A DNA stretch of 64,000 bases from Phyto melanocephala (taxonomy: Eukaryota > Arthropoda > Insecta > Diptera > Rhinophoridae): NCBI GenBank assembly GCA_941918925.1, contig OW799236.1:122089062-122153061 (forward strand). The letters run 5' to 3'. Positions 22,988-34,050 of the stretch are shown here, one piece after another (positions within the stretch are counted from its first letter, which is position 1; each line of letters begins with the position of its first letter). Under the pieces are notes generated by a model. The model was not told where the DNA came from, ran no database searches, and worked only from the letters and a program-made list of their open reading frames with translations. Both the position numbers and the translations under genes were made by a program.

Positions 22988-23990
22988 CTGAACGTACGTA
23001 ACTCATATAGTGGTGCTGCTACCGACTTGTCATTTTCAAAATTCAATTGTAAAACTATGTATGTGTTTATCGATGTTTTAGCATCGTCCTCTTTAATTTT
23101 GTTTTCTTCAGAAGTACTATCGTATAAATCTCCAGTTCCGTATCTGACAATATCATTTGTTTCACATTACTTTCCATAGGAAATTCTTCGTGAATCCAGT
23201 TGTATATGTCAGCAATTAGTATCAATTTGAGCTACAAGTAATAAAAAATCATTAGTTCTTTGTTTTCTTTCTGAATTATAGTTTGTTAAGTATTTAAAGG
23301 CATATTGTTCTCTTCACTCCATTAATTAAGGGATTTTTACTTATACATTGTCTCAGGGTGTATTTAGAACTTGAAGTGGATTTTTGAGATTGGAATTTTT
23401 AAGCTTGTACTTTAAAGTTGTTGTTTCTTTTCCAAGCAAATGGGTGAGCAGTTGTTTTTTGTAATGTAATTTGATCAAGTTGATAATGTTTTGATCTAAT
23501 AGCTGAATAAGCTCAGTCCAATTGTAAGGTCGATTCATTGCTACAACTAAACCCTCATCACTTTCTAACTCCTCAACCGGGAGACAAGTTGCATTATTCA
23601 AAAGCAAAACTGCTTTTTGTAGCAGATCTTCTAAAGATATTTCATATATTTTATATAAAAAATTTAGTTTTATCAAATGCATAAAAAGTTAACTTATATG
23701 GAGAACAAGTTCACAATGGAACCAGATCTTGAAAATAAAATATGTCATCCACGCTTTGTTACTGAATCGCTATATCACTGTGGGCTTTTCAGTTTTTCAA
23801 CAACCAATAATTGCAGTTTGTCTGTACCATTCGCAAAAAAGTACTTCGTTCTTCAAGAGTGTTATTCTGAAGCATCCGAAAATATAAACCGGATTCGTCG
23901 GTTCTGTAGATTAAAACAAATAGATGAAAAAGATGAGATATCAAAGGCAATTTTTCGCCAGTAATTTTTAAAAATCTAATTCCAAGTTAA
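22988..23990 (-). pseudogene. Pogo/jerky-type (CENP-B-like) transposase pseudogene
   Basis: Reading the minus strand downward in coordinate gives the block order of a jerky/pogo DDE domain: FANGTDKLQLLVVEKLKSPQ, then KAWMTYFIFKIWFHCEL, then KAVLLLNNATCLPVEELESD, then WTELIQLLDQNIINLIKLHY. In the family the third block is LLLDNAPSHP and the fourth is (S/A)LIQPMDQGVI. So the second catalytic Asp has become Asn (codon at 23596-23598), while the third Asp in LLDQ remains. An acidic C-terminal tail follows in two frames (EEFPMESNVKQMILSDTELE and STSEENKIKEDDAKTS, 23000-23230). Stops and frameshifts separate the blocks. The plus-strand 95-codon frame at 23677-23964 is its shadow. Terminal repeats were not found. 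Confidence 0.8.
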
Positions 23991-24599
23991 CGCTTAAATT
24001 TCTTAAACTATCTACCACTATCATTGAAGCCAGAATTGGTTCCATATTTTGGAATGCCATTGACTTGCTTTTTATCGTTAAATCTCTGCTGATATGCGAA
24101 CATTATTTTCTGTTTGTTTTAAATCAATTAAAAAAAGTTTTTTTTTAATTTTCTGAAACTAATCTCTCTTTAAGTTGCAATATTTGCCAGAGCCACGTTC
24201 TGTTGTGCATACGAAATTTCTTAGTACATTTTCTTATTTAATAATGCGGTAAACCGAAGAATAATGTAATTTATAGTTTACGCAAATTGCACTTTTGCAA
24301 TATTCATATTAGAGTAATCATTGGCTTTTCAAATATGAAAATTTTTACACAAGTTACTAATACAGATAAACTGATAAAATTTACGATAAGATGGGGATCC
24401 CCCTTTTTTATGCTTATGTTTAATGTTAGCATTACCGTACAATGTTACGTTGTTCTTGTAAACTGTCTCGATTAGATATCCTTCTGTGTTAATCTAAGCT
24501 GTCGCAATTACCAGGCCATCGTGATAATGGCTAGTCGCGAATGCCGACCGTGCACTATACTTAATATGTTATAGTAAAAAATTAATTTTTTTTATTTTT
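23991..24599. other. Spacer flanking the pogo/jerky relic
   Basis: Part of it (23995-24110) still looks coding on the minus strand, with a short frame that begins MFAYQQRFNDKKQVNGIPKY. It may be the N-terminal side of the same relic or unrelated DNA. I do not recognise it. Confidence 0.35.
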
Positions 24600-25375
24600 A
24601 TACCCTTCACACAGTGAAAAAGGGTATATATAGGTTTGTCATTCCGTGTGAAATTTCTACAATTTTGATTTTCGACCCCATTAGGTATATATTTTCTGAA
24701 AGCTTATAAATAGGGGAGTCGATTAAGCCCTATCAGTCTGTCCGTCTGACCGTCTGTCCGTGTGTATGTTGAAATCAACTTTTTGAAGCCCCCCGACATC
24801 GCTCGGACCCGGGTGATGTATTAAAATATCATAAAAATTCAGAAACATCGGTACATAAACAACTGAGATATGAGCAAAAACCCACGACCACCTCGATTTT
24901 TTTTTTTCACAAAAACAACATTACAACAACAACATACATACATACAAACGTGTATACTGGTTAGAGAAAATGTTGCATCGAATCCCAGCTGAGCCAAAAA
25001 AAAATTTTTTTTTATTTTTTTTATATTTTTTTTTAAATTTTTTTTTTAATTTTTTTTTTTTTTTTTTTTATTTAAAATATTATTTATATTTTTATTATTT
25101 TTTTTTCTTTTGTTTTATATTTATTATATATATTTTAATTATTTTTTTCAATTTTTTTTTAACTTTTTTTTAAAATTTTTTTTAATATTTTTTTTTTATT
25201 TTTTTTTTTTAACATACGTACGTTAATTTTAAATTTTACAATGGGAAGTTTTTATATATGTATGTTTTTTATATGAATGTACGTATTTCATATGAGATGA
25301 ATGGTGATACAAACTACTGTTATTGCGTGACTACACGTTGTGAAGGGTATATAAGATTCGGCATGGCCGAAAATA
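24600..25375 (+). repeat. Mini-me-like repeat, short subfamily, 3' truncated
   Basis: The 5' hairpin is clear: ACCCTTCACACAGTGAAAAA followed by GGGTATATATAGG. The core, the GTCTGTCCGTCTGACCGTCT run and the GCATCGAATCCCAGCTGAG motif (24975-24993) follow, then about 230 bp of almost pure A/T. The 3' hairpin is reduced to TTCGGCATGGCCGAAAATAA and the last bases are missing. Confidence 0.88.
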
Positions 25376-25765
25376 AAAAATTTAAATACAAAAATTCCAG
25401 AACTGAGTATATAGTTTTACTATATTTCGAACAAAGCAATGTTTTTCGCTACTTTTAAGGCAACGAGAAATAAAAAAATCAATCAACAAAGTGGGAGCAT
25501 TTAAAATTTCTGCTGTATATATACTATTTGTCATTAACGTCTGAGTTTTAGTTAAGAGGCATTAAAGTTGCACATTCTATTGATGCAGCGTCATAGTATA
25601 CCAAACCAGATTTATGTAAAAAATACTACCAGGAATATCTTAACCCTAGAACTCCTAAAGCAAAATTGCACTCAATACAAGAGTGAAACAGTTAAAAACA
25701 TTTCACAAAAGTATCCAGAACAGAATCCTCCTATAGATATTATGAGTATCTGCATAAAATTAGCC
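25376..25765. other. Short spacer with nothing certain
   Basis: A 70-codon plus-strand frame at 25568-25780 runs into the following MITE; it matches nothing known. Confidence 0.3.
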
Positions 25766-25922
25766 CATTGGCGTAACTAAACAATCTTGGGGGGTTAAAT
25801 GCTCCCCAAAATTATTTTTAACCCCCGACCCCCTTGAAAAAATTTGGTGTTAAGATTTTGCATTCCCAGCAAAAACATTTTTTGCTTTTTCCGCCCCAGA
25901 AAAATTTGTAGCTACGCCAATG
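25766..25922. repeat. Small MITE with CATTGGCGTAACTA ends
   Basis: The left end CATTGGCGTAACTA and the right end GTAGCTACGCCAATG are inverted repeats 157 bp apart. The inside holds GGGGGGTTAAATGCTCCCC and CCCCCGACCCCC. A second full copy is at 44671-44854, and the left part of a third is at 29017-29050. The G-run next to the terminus and the GGCGTA(A/G)CTA end recall widespread hAT-type MITEs; class assignment is inference, since no clear 8-bp duplication is visible. Confidence 0.75.
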
Positions 25923-27310
25923 ACAAAGCTCAAAACTCAATTTTAAGAAAATCAAATATCAAATTATACCTAGAGGTTAATTTCGTACTTATACTGAATT
26001 GGCATTAAAAAGGTCAAAAAATTCGAATTTTATGGGGCTATTTAGTTTACTTTTATAAATTTCCAATGCATGTCGCCCCCCTAATATTCACATACTTAGT
26101 AATAATCATAACTTTTGTACAGCATATTAATTAACAAGTTCTCATCTCTCCTTGGTGTCTTAAAAAATCCATTCATTGTTACATTTGTTTCCATTTATTT
26201 ATTGTTCACTTCAGTTATGGGTCTTCTTTTATGTTTTGTGGTTGTATTTTTGTTGTCGTAGTTAATGTTGTTCCTCGATTTTTTTGTTGTTTTGCGTTCT
26301 GAGCTACGTCTTCATTATGGAAAGAAGTTATTATGACACAATCTGTTTAAAATTTATTTTTATGTTTTTCTGCCACTGCCTTTGATTTTGACTGTGTATC
26401 GCTTGTTGCCGTTGTTGTCGTCGTTGTCCTCCTCATCGTCAGCATTGTTGTTGTTGTTGAAATAATAACAACAGTCAGACTTTAGTTGCTAAATAAATAA
26501 ACAATGAATCTTTGTTGCAAGTAAAAATAGTTTACCATGGCAAATTGGATGGATGATGGTACAACGAAAAACATTAAAATAAAAAAATAAAAATCGCTAT
26601 GGACAGCGTCTGAAAAGAAAATAAACATACGCTAATTGTAGAAATATGTTGTTTTCCTTTAAATAGACAAAGTAAAATGCTGATAATTTACTTTTGTAAA
26701 GAATATTTATTAAGTAAGAGATTTGAAGGACAAAGAAGGAAGAGATAAATTTGTTTTTAATGCGAGTATATTATGAAGCATTAGAGCGATAGGAATAATA
26801 TTAGTCATTAATATTCTTATTTATAACTGGTATAATATTGATAAATTTGCGTCAATTGAATTCAAGTCTAACCTGTTGGAATAAATGTAGAACAAACAAT
26901 TTTCTTTGGTTTTTACATTCACGTTAAAAAAGACAAACATGTTGTCGGCAACATTCCATTATTGTTGTTATTATCTGTTTTGCATTTTTTTTTTTTTGGT
27001 AACAAAGCATGTCGCCGAGTACAGAATTTTAAATGTATGCTCTCGTCCCCGCCCATGCTACCAAACTAAGTGTTTCCCTTCCAAAAGTTTGCCCATCTAA
27101 GCTCGGATTATAAATTTATTATTTATTAACTCAAGCTCGGATTTAGCTTACCCATTCGGTGGTGTAAGTTTTTTTTTAAATATGCACAGAACAAAATAAG
27201 TATGAACTTTAGTCACAAAATTAATAGTATTGATTACAATTTTTTTCGATTTTGCTCCAATCATCAAAACGATACTATTAGTTAAAAAAATGTTTAATTT
27301 TTATTGAAAA
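25923..27310. other. Unique-looking DNA with a (GTT)n / GTC microsatellite
   Basis: It contains a GTTGTTGTC-rich run at 26405-26460. There is no recognised transposon or protein. It is a candidate for intronic or regulatory sequence. Confidence 0.4.
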
Positions 27311-28105
27311 ACTAGCTGACCCGGTCCGTGTTGCTGGCCCTAAGCAAACATTTGTGTTGTTGTGCTTTTAACGAAATTTACGGCCTTTAAATAAAAATTC
27401 ATGGAATACCTTTCATAAAGTTTTTTTTACAGAATAACTTACATATGGTGTAGGTATAGGCTCAATCAAAAAAAAAAACGCATGTTTGTAAGGCAAATTG
27501 GAAATTTTATTTATTTATTACTTCATCTTAAGGCCAGCGGAGAGACAATGCTTTTTGTTTTTTTATTTGGTGAAAAAACTTATAAATTTTTTGGCGTGCC
27601 AACTCGGGAGCAAGCCACATACAACTGGCCGTGTGAAAAACATGAATTTTCCAAAATTAAGCCAGCAATAGTCAATTATTGGCTTTGTGCTTTGTTGATG
27701 GTAATAGCAAAGGCAGGACGCAAAGGGAATTGGAGCTGCTTGAATTGAAATGGTAAATCGTTGGAAATCATCGGAATACGTGGAATAAGTACGTCTTCGC
27801 CTTTGAATCTGCTACCGATGATTGTTGCCTTGATTAAAGTTTGTGAACAGATTTTGATGGTCAATCTGGTTCCGTTGCCTAACTTTGGTGCGAAGTAGAA
27901 TTAAGTTGCGAATAAGAATTACTGGTGATCCAACCTTTAATGTTAGTACATGCGGTGGCATTCCGGGTGGTTCCAATGAATTCAAAAATTCAGTGGGATA
28001 ATTGATGGCTTGTTCCTCATCCATTACTGTGTCGATCGATTTGTATTTGATTAATTTGCCGGACAGTTTCAATTGAATTTGCTCTTTGAGCTGCGACAAA
28101 TCCAA
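27311..28105 (-). pseudogene. Helitron (PIF1-type helicase) 3' fragment with transposon end
   Basis: The minus strand encodes the C-terminal part of a Helitron Rep-helicase: IKYKSIDTVMDEEQAINYPT, EFLNSLEPPGMPPHVLTLKV and GSPVILIRN. After a frame change come EDVLIPRIPM, LPFQFKQLQFPLRPAFAITI and NKAQSQ, the last helicase motif in a changed form. A third frame at 27540-27675 covers the region that in relatives reads as a C-terminal YVACSRV segment. About 230 bp further on the minus strand is the 3' terminus CCGGGTCAGCTAGT (27311-27324). The Rep nuclease and most of the helicase are absent, so this is a 5'-truncated, frameshifted relic. Confidence 0.88.
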
Positions 28106-29016
28106 TAAAAATCTAAAGACTTGTACAGTAGTGTGAAGCGGCCTTAAACAACATTTGATTAAACTTATCCTTTAAAATCAAATTTTGACAAAAAAAATAG
28201 GATTTTTTTCAATTATATTTTTTCAACTAACCAAAATTTCTAAGAATTTTTAAAAAATTTGATATCAATTGAAAAGATTATTTAAATTAATTAAAAATTT
28301 AATTCAAATTTGAAAATAAATCAATTAGTCAATTAATTAAAAAATATTACGAAATAATTTTTTCTTTGTATGAAGGGTTTGTTTTATGGCTGCAAGGAAC
28401 TATTATTAATCAAAGAAAAAAATTTCTTCCACACCATTCTATAGAAACGCCTTCGATTTATTGCTGCTGTTAAAAAGTATTGGTTTGTTTTATTATAAAA
28501 TTTATTTCCAGGTTTTTGATGTAGTTAAGTATGCCAGATCGACTATAATTCTGTGTATGTTGCTGTCTCTATATAGGAAATTACAGACTTCCTTAGATGA
28601 GAACATCTATTAGAAATACAACTCTCGTGGGTCCCTTTGTGGCACCTGTAAAGAAGTGTGGCAAAGAGAGAAATAATTAATATTAGTGATAGCAAATAAC
28701 AAAACTAAACCATAAGGATGTTCGTTGGTACAAAGAAACTTATCTTAGTTGGCAACAATTTCTTCAGAGAACTTTACAAAATTCTTCATGAAGGCAGAAA
28801 TGTCAAAAGTCCATATAAAGCGTTCTCTTATTAGCGCTCTCTACACACTTCATACCTTATACGCATTCTATTCAAACACAAGTTGAAAGATGCCACTGAG
28901 TACGTTAATGTCGTCGATAAATAAAATGCAAATTTTGTTTATGGAAAATAAAATTTAATAAACTTTTTTGAAATAAAATATATAATTTGCCATCTTTGGC
29001 ATGGTACTTAAAAAGT
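28106..29016. other. AT-rich spacer with nothing recognised
   Basis: No repeat terminus or coding-like block was found. Confidence 0.4.
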
Positions 29017-29050
29017 CATTGGCACAACTAAACCATTCCGTGGGGTGCAA
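29017..29050 (+). repeat. Partial copy of the CATTGGCGTA MITE
   Basis: CATTGGCACAACTAAACCAT followed by GTGGGGTGCAA matches the left 34 bp of the MITEs at 25766 and 44671. The right half is missing. Confidence 0.55.
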
Positions 29051-29169
29051 TAAATAAAAGTAAATAAATAGAAATTACAAAATTCTAATTCTAATAATCC
29101 TCGTTTTCGAGTTCTTTGTATATTACGATTTGTACTCACTACCTTTCAACATACAACCACACTGGCTCA

Positions 29170-29460
29170 ATTGGTAAAATCGTACAATATAAAATGTTAA
29201 CTGATAGTTTCAGTGATTTGGTCAAATATTTGCCAGTTCGGAGCAGGATATAAAAACTGTAAGATGGTTTCATCTAACTCTGAGTGTTGACAACTCATGC
29301 AGAAGTCATAGTTTTTTAGTTCCATTATTCTGACATGGTTACCAAACTTGCAGTGAACAATCATCTCTGACTACGATGTGTTTCAGTCGCCCTCTACTAC
29401 GTTTTGGGTGGTTTAAAGATCTATCTTAGGCCGTATAATCTTCATCGTAACACAACCAGT
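29170..29460 (-). pseudogene. LINE ORF2 C-terminal remnant
   Basis: The minus strand reads HVRIMELKNYDFCMSCQHSE followed by LDETILQFLYPAP. That is the C-x2-C ... ET-x-x-H/Q-x-L-x-x-x-P arrangement found at the C-terminus of many non-LTR reverse transcriptases, after the RT domain. No RT motif (the YADD block) is present in the window, so only the tail survives. The clade cannot be named from this fragment. Confidence 0.5.
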
Positions 29461-29859
29461 TGCCAGTCACTTGATTTAAGGCCAAGTTGGGGCTTTGAAT
29501 TTTATGTGAAATTAGGAAATTTGTATTAGAATTTTTATATTTAAATAAAAGGTAACACGCATGTTCTAGTGAAAATTTGAAAGCCATCGATTGTCGTAAC
29601 TTAGCCTTCTAAAAACTTGGTGGATTTATAGTTCTGTGTATAAAGGGGGAATGCCACAATATTAATCAATCACTCAATCACTAAGTGATGAAAAATCGCA
29701 AGCTATACGTGTCCTTGCACAAGTAAACAAGTTGGGATAGTTTCTTCAAAGTTTATTTGTGCTATAGATACCTAGAAAAAACAGATCTTTAATCAAGCGC
29801 TGCCTGTCTTTAAATTAAAATAAAATAAAGTGTGTGTTTCATTCCATTATCTATTGAAT

Positions 29860-30490
29860 ATTACATTCTGCAAATCGCTGCCGCGGCTAGGTTGCAAACA
29901 TCTGAACTGTAAAAATTTCCATGACTCTAGCTTATAAATTAGCACGAGCTTGACCGATGTTGTCATGGAGTATGTTGGCTTTGAGAGCCGTAGTGGATTG
30001 TGACGTATTTGCAAAAATCTGTGACTTTAGAAAAGCCCACAAGAAAAAGTCTATTGGAGGTTAATCACATGATCTCGATACCCAGTATATCACGTGAGTT
30101 GACTATGACTTCAAATTGCTTGTGCAGAATATACAATGTGCCATTAGCTTTATGGCACGTAGCGTAGATATGTTGGAATGCCAGATTACTAGGGTTCATG
30201 TTATCCAATTTAGGCCAAAATAAATTGGTTACCTATAACGCTAAGTAGTGATGACTCAGTCAACTAACAGTGACGCTTCCAGCTCCAAATTTAAGCCAAC
30301 AACCACTGACTACTTATGAATACATTAAATGCTCTAAGATCTCAAATATCGTCCCAAATTCGGCCATTTTGTTGTTTAAGAAATATTTTGCAGAACGTAG
30401 CCCACACAGCACATCCAGTCTGTTAAAACAATTTTATAATTAGCACATATTGTTAACGGCTATATCCGTCCATGGTTATTTGACAAAACA
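29860..30490 (-). pseudogene. Tc1/mariner-like transposase pseudogene
   Basis: On the minus strand I can align NLFWPKLDNMNPSNLAFQHI, then ATCHKANGTLYILHKQFEVI, then LKSQIFANTSQSTTALKANI, with the family pattern WFQQDGATCHTA ... SCDLTPLDFFLWG ... VYANKP. The QDGATCH block that should hold the second catalytic Asp reads QHIYATCH, so the Asp is gone. Frameshifts and stops occur throughout. It sits about 400 bp upstream (on the minus strand) of the LINE remnant and has no resolved ends. Confidence 0.7.
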
Positions 30491-32440
30491 AACTGCCATA
30501 ACCTTAACAATATGACGCCATCAACTGCCAAAGTTCAGTATCCTCTACTGGAATACTCTACATGATGCTCCATCACCTCTTCAAAAAGTGGTTACGAAAT
30601 AAACAAAAACTTAAAATAACACAAACGAAATCTAAACCAACAGCCACTGGCTTTGAATAACTAAATCATACAACTTCCTCCCGTATCCATTGGCGAATAT
30701 TTATAACAAAAGCTTTTCGTTGAAATTATCGTTATGTATGAATGAACCTTCTTCGTATATCAAATGTAATTGTCACAAATGGATGCTTCGCTACAATATT
30801 ATCTGGCAATTTGTCACGTTCGAAAAGTATAAAAATGTTTTATATTTGAAAAAAAAAACTAAGAAAGAAATCTTTAATGAATTACAAAGAACTTAAGTTG
30901 AACACAAAACAAAGTTTTATTGACCGTACGATGAAAAAGAAAAGGATTTACAAAACAAAATTGATCATACAAACAAATAAAGCACATACACATACAGGCA
31001 TATGTATGTGAATGTATGTGCTGTGGTAACAAAAGTTTACCTTTAACTCGTATATAAATTATGACATGCACAGGAGTAGTGAAACAAAAACAAAAAACAA
31101 ACTAGGAGAGGGAGGGAGACAAAAGGCCATAATAGAATAAGGAAGCACACTGTAATGACAATTGTTAACTTTATTGCTGCCCACAGTCTAGCGAAATAAT
31201 GAATAAAGTGAAACGTATGTTACATACATACAAACACACAGCCATATAAACACTGTGGTTCGTGACACATGAACAAATCGACCTAAAATTAAAACAACTT
31301 TAACTTGGTTTTAAGCTAAAAAAAAATTCTTATATCCCTTCTTACCAGAAAGTCAGACGATTTATGTGCGAACATGTATTTAAGCTAAAAACGAACAACA
31401 ACAACAGAAAATCTAAAATAAAAAGAGCAAAAGAAATACACGTGTCACTTTTTTTTTCGCTTTGTTTGTGCGACCAAAAAATAATTGTCTTAGCTAAGGC
31501 CTAGACTTAAATACAACTTCAACGTATATCACCTGAAGATTGTTATCATATGGGCTGAACATACACACATACATACTTGCACTTGCCAACGTTGTAAAAT
31601 TTAGACACTGTTATAGAGCTCCTTAATGATAGTAATATTGTCGTAAATTACTACTGCGAAAAAAAGGAGCTTTTTATTTTACTTAGTTTATGTTGTTCCT
31701 TAAGTTTGCGTGATATCAGACAAAAGAAATTATTCCTCTACATACTTGCATTCTTATGAATCTCTGTTGACAGAGTAGGCCCACTAGAATTTATCTGGAA
31801 TGATTTTGTAAATAAAATTCAAAAAGGTTTTCTATGCTTCTTTTGAGGTATTAAGGATTAATGTGGAATATTAGAATCTTATAGATTAAATAAAATTGTA
31901 CTTAAGATGGCATGTGACACGCACTATTTAATTCCTAAGGATATAAAATTAATTTCTTTTCTACCGTCAAAAATATGTATGACATCAAAAAATTTCCTAA
32001 TTTCTTTTGAGACTCTTTTATTTTACATGATGAATTTTAACACATAAAGCGAAATTCGAGACTAGACGTGCAAAACGTTTAACCTATTTTATGTGCGTAT
32101 TGTAGGGCATTTCATTATGATAAATCTAAGTATATAACGAAAATCTACATTTCAAGTGAAATGTGTCTTGTAGGCTGGGGACAACAATTTAATTCTGCAA
32201 TTAAGCCCATTTATGGCACAATATTTACAGCGCCAATTGGAAGTAAAAACCAACTCGTTGGTAAATAAGAGCTGCCAATATATTTAGAAATTAAAAACTT
32301 TAGCCTTATTTATAATTAGGACTTGCTCTTAGGAGCAGCCATCTCAGGAATTTTAATTGCTAAATTTTACCAAGTCCATTTGAATTTTTTTGGGGATCCC
32401 GGAAAATATAAAAATTACTTCTTTTCATTTAGGATTCCTT
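30491..32440. other. Unique-looking DNA with nothing recognised
   Basis: ACATAC and CACATA microsatellite runs occur near 30985-31015 and 31220-31240. No transposon termini or protein similarity were seen. Confidence 0.4.
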
Positions 32441-32591
32441 TTAACCCTTTGTAGCCCATGATCTCAAAAATGTCTGCAATTTTGAAATAAGATACATTTA
32501 GGTAAATAATAAAATACATAATTTTTAAAAAATTTAAAAAATACATTCTTAATTATTAATTATGGATTTTATGGAGTGTGACATTTCTGTA

Positions 32592-34050
32592 ACATTGAGT
32601 TAAAAGTTGAAAAATAAATTATGTTGTGTGAAACAACTTGAAGCAATTATTTTGTTTGTTGTAGCATAATGATACACCACATTTTTCACATATAGTTTGG
32701 GAAACGCCAGTACATTTAGGAAATTGGCAACGTATTCTTTTTGCCACGCTAATAAATGGTAGAACATTCGTACCATCTTTTGCTTTTTATTTGTATTTTA
32801 TATCTCCCATTATGCTATCAATTAGATCCACACCTCCCATATGGCGATTATATTCTCCAACAATGTATGGACGATCAATGTTGATGTATTTCTTGTTGGT
32901 TTTATTGTAACGTTTGACTTGAGTTTTTGGAAATTCACCAGCAAAGGTTGATACAAGAGTGACAACTTTGTTGTCCTTCCAGGCAACATTTAAAACATCA
33001 ACTCCATTTATGTCAGCCACATGATTTCTTTTTCCGTAAGCAATTTACAATCTGTAATTCTATTCAGGCGTACTGTGCCAAGATTCAGTATACCCCCTCT
33101 GGCTAAGTATTCTAGCAAAGGTAGAGAGGTGAAATAGTTGTCAAAATAAAGCTGATACACGCAAAGAAAAAATATGGTTGTGGTAACCATAATCGAAGAG
33201 CAACATACTATGATTGAATTGTATGATTATGTTTAAAATAATAATGGTTACCAGTTATCATTATTATGTTTAAATTAATCATCATTCAATAATCATATAT
33301 ATGACTACAATTGAAATCAACAATCTTTGCTTTTTTACGGCAAATTATTGTCTTTTGCTGTAACATGCACATATTGCTTGTACTCACCAATTTAATTGCA
33401 ATTTTTTACCAATATTTTTTTACATTTTATCGTTTATTTTTAAATTTTCTTTAATTTTTCAAAATTTTTGTTTCTTTTTTTGACATCTCAAACTTTTAAA
33501 ATAATAAAAATTTATTCAGCAATAAGAAGAACAATTGAAATCAAATTATTATTAAAAAGAAATCATACTGTTGTCTGACTTATTATTTAATGATTATTTT
33601 TAATTTTTAATGATTTTGAATATAATGTTATTTTTGTCAAATTAATTTTTTTAAATCATACTATTTTTAAATGATAACCATTTTGAAATTTTTACGAAAA
33701 GTAATCATTAAATGATACAATTCAAATAAATGCTTGATTATCATGACAAAATTAATGATGAAATGAAACAAAAATAACTATTTCTTGTTTTCGACAACCA
33801 AATATTGTTTTAGAAAAAATAATATGACCGTCGTGATCATGTCGTAACCATGGTTTTTCTTTGCGTGTAGTTTTGATGCCTAGGTATACGTCTTGCCAGC
33901 CTTACAACGACATTTGACGAGGCTCCTAAATCTAGTTCGCTATTTAATACTATATTCTCAGCTCCTGTTTCAGGTTCGATATTATAAGCAAAACCTGAAA
34001 CTCCACTAAGGACGTATATTTTATAACCCCAAATTAAAATTTTTCGTCCT
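32592..34050 (-). pseudogene. piggyBac transposase pseudogene
   Basis: PiggyBac transposase cuts out DNA at TTAA and reinserts it without a footprint. The visible N-terminal fragment is GVSGFAYNIEPETGAENIVL through RIPRHQNY (33869-34030). It resumes beyond the MITE with QLYFDNYFTSLPLLEYLA, GTVRLNRI, then after a frameshift near 33030 ADINGVDVLNVAWKDNKV and YNRHMGGVDLIDS. The Asp residues of FDNYFTS and GGVD, matching the second and third catalytic positions of the family, are kept. A C-terminal cysteine-rich domain with spaced cysteines (RCQFPKCTG, ICEKCGVSLC) ends at a stop near 32592. The N-terminal third, including the start, is missing, and a segment before the cysteine-rich domain is deleted. 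Confidence 0.88.
33158..33867. repeat. 710-bp TA-flanked MITE with CACGCAAAGAAAAA ends
   Basis: CACGCAAAGAAAAA at the left and its reverse complement at the right enclose AT-rich sequence with many ATGATTAT/AATCAT words. TA flanks it on both sides (33156-33157 and 33868-33869). Taking out the element plus one TA leaves the piggyBac reading frame continuous at HQNY|QLYFDNYF, which confirms the boundaries. There is no coding capacity. The TA target fits a Tc1/mariner-superfamily MITE. Confidence 0.92.

Larger units (their letters stand above)
32445..34050 (-). mobile_element. piggyBac-family relic, interrupted by a MITE
   Basis: The left edge is TTAA (32441-32444) followed by CCCTTTGTAGCC, the typical TTAA target and CCC(T/C)-type terminus of piggyBac elements. 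The transposase is read from the minus strand. The other end was lost where the mini-me copy at 34050 begins. A 710-bp TA-flanked MITE (33158-33867) splits the gene. Confidence 0.88.

Noticed and set aside
23231..23300. True intron in the jerky/pogo relic (TATTACTTGTAG before the C-terminal block, on the minus strand)
   Set aside because: The preceding part ends in a stop, and the gene has frameshifts elsewhere; decay explains the gap as well as splicing.
23677..23964. 95-codon plus-strand frame as a gene
   Set aside because: The opposite strand over the same bases gives the ordered jerky/pogo transposase blocks, so this frame is its shadow.
14900..25458. Paired frames starting MYVFYM(Y/N)VRI at 14900, 25258 and in the minus strand at 43147-43389 as a conserved small protein
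   Set aside because: They are the translated conserved 3' end of the mini-me repeat; the frame is interrupted or extended at random between copies.
27482..27748. 88-codon plus-strand frame as a gene
   Set aside because: Shadow of the Helitron helicase on the minus strand.
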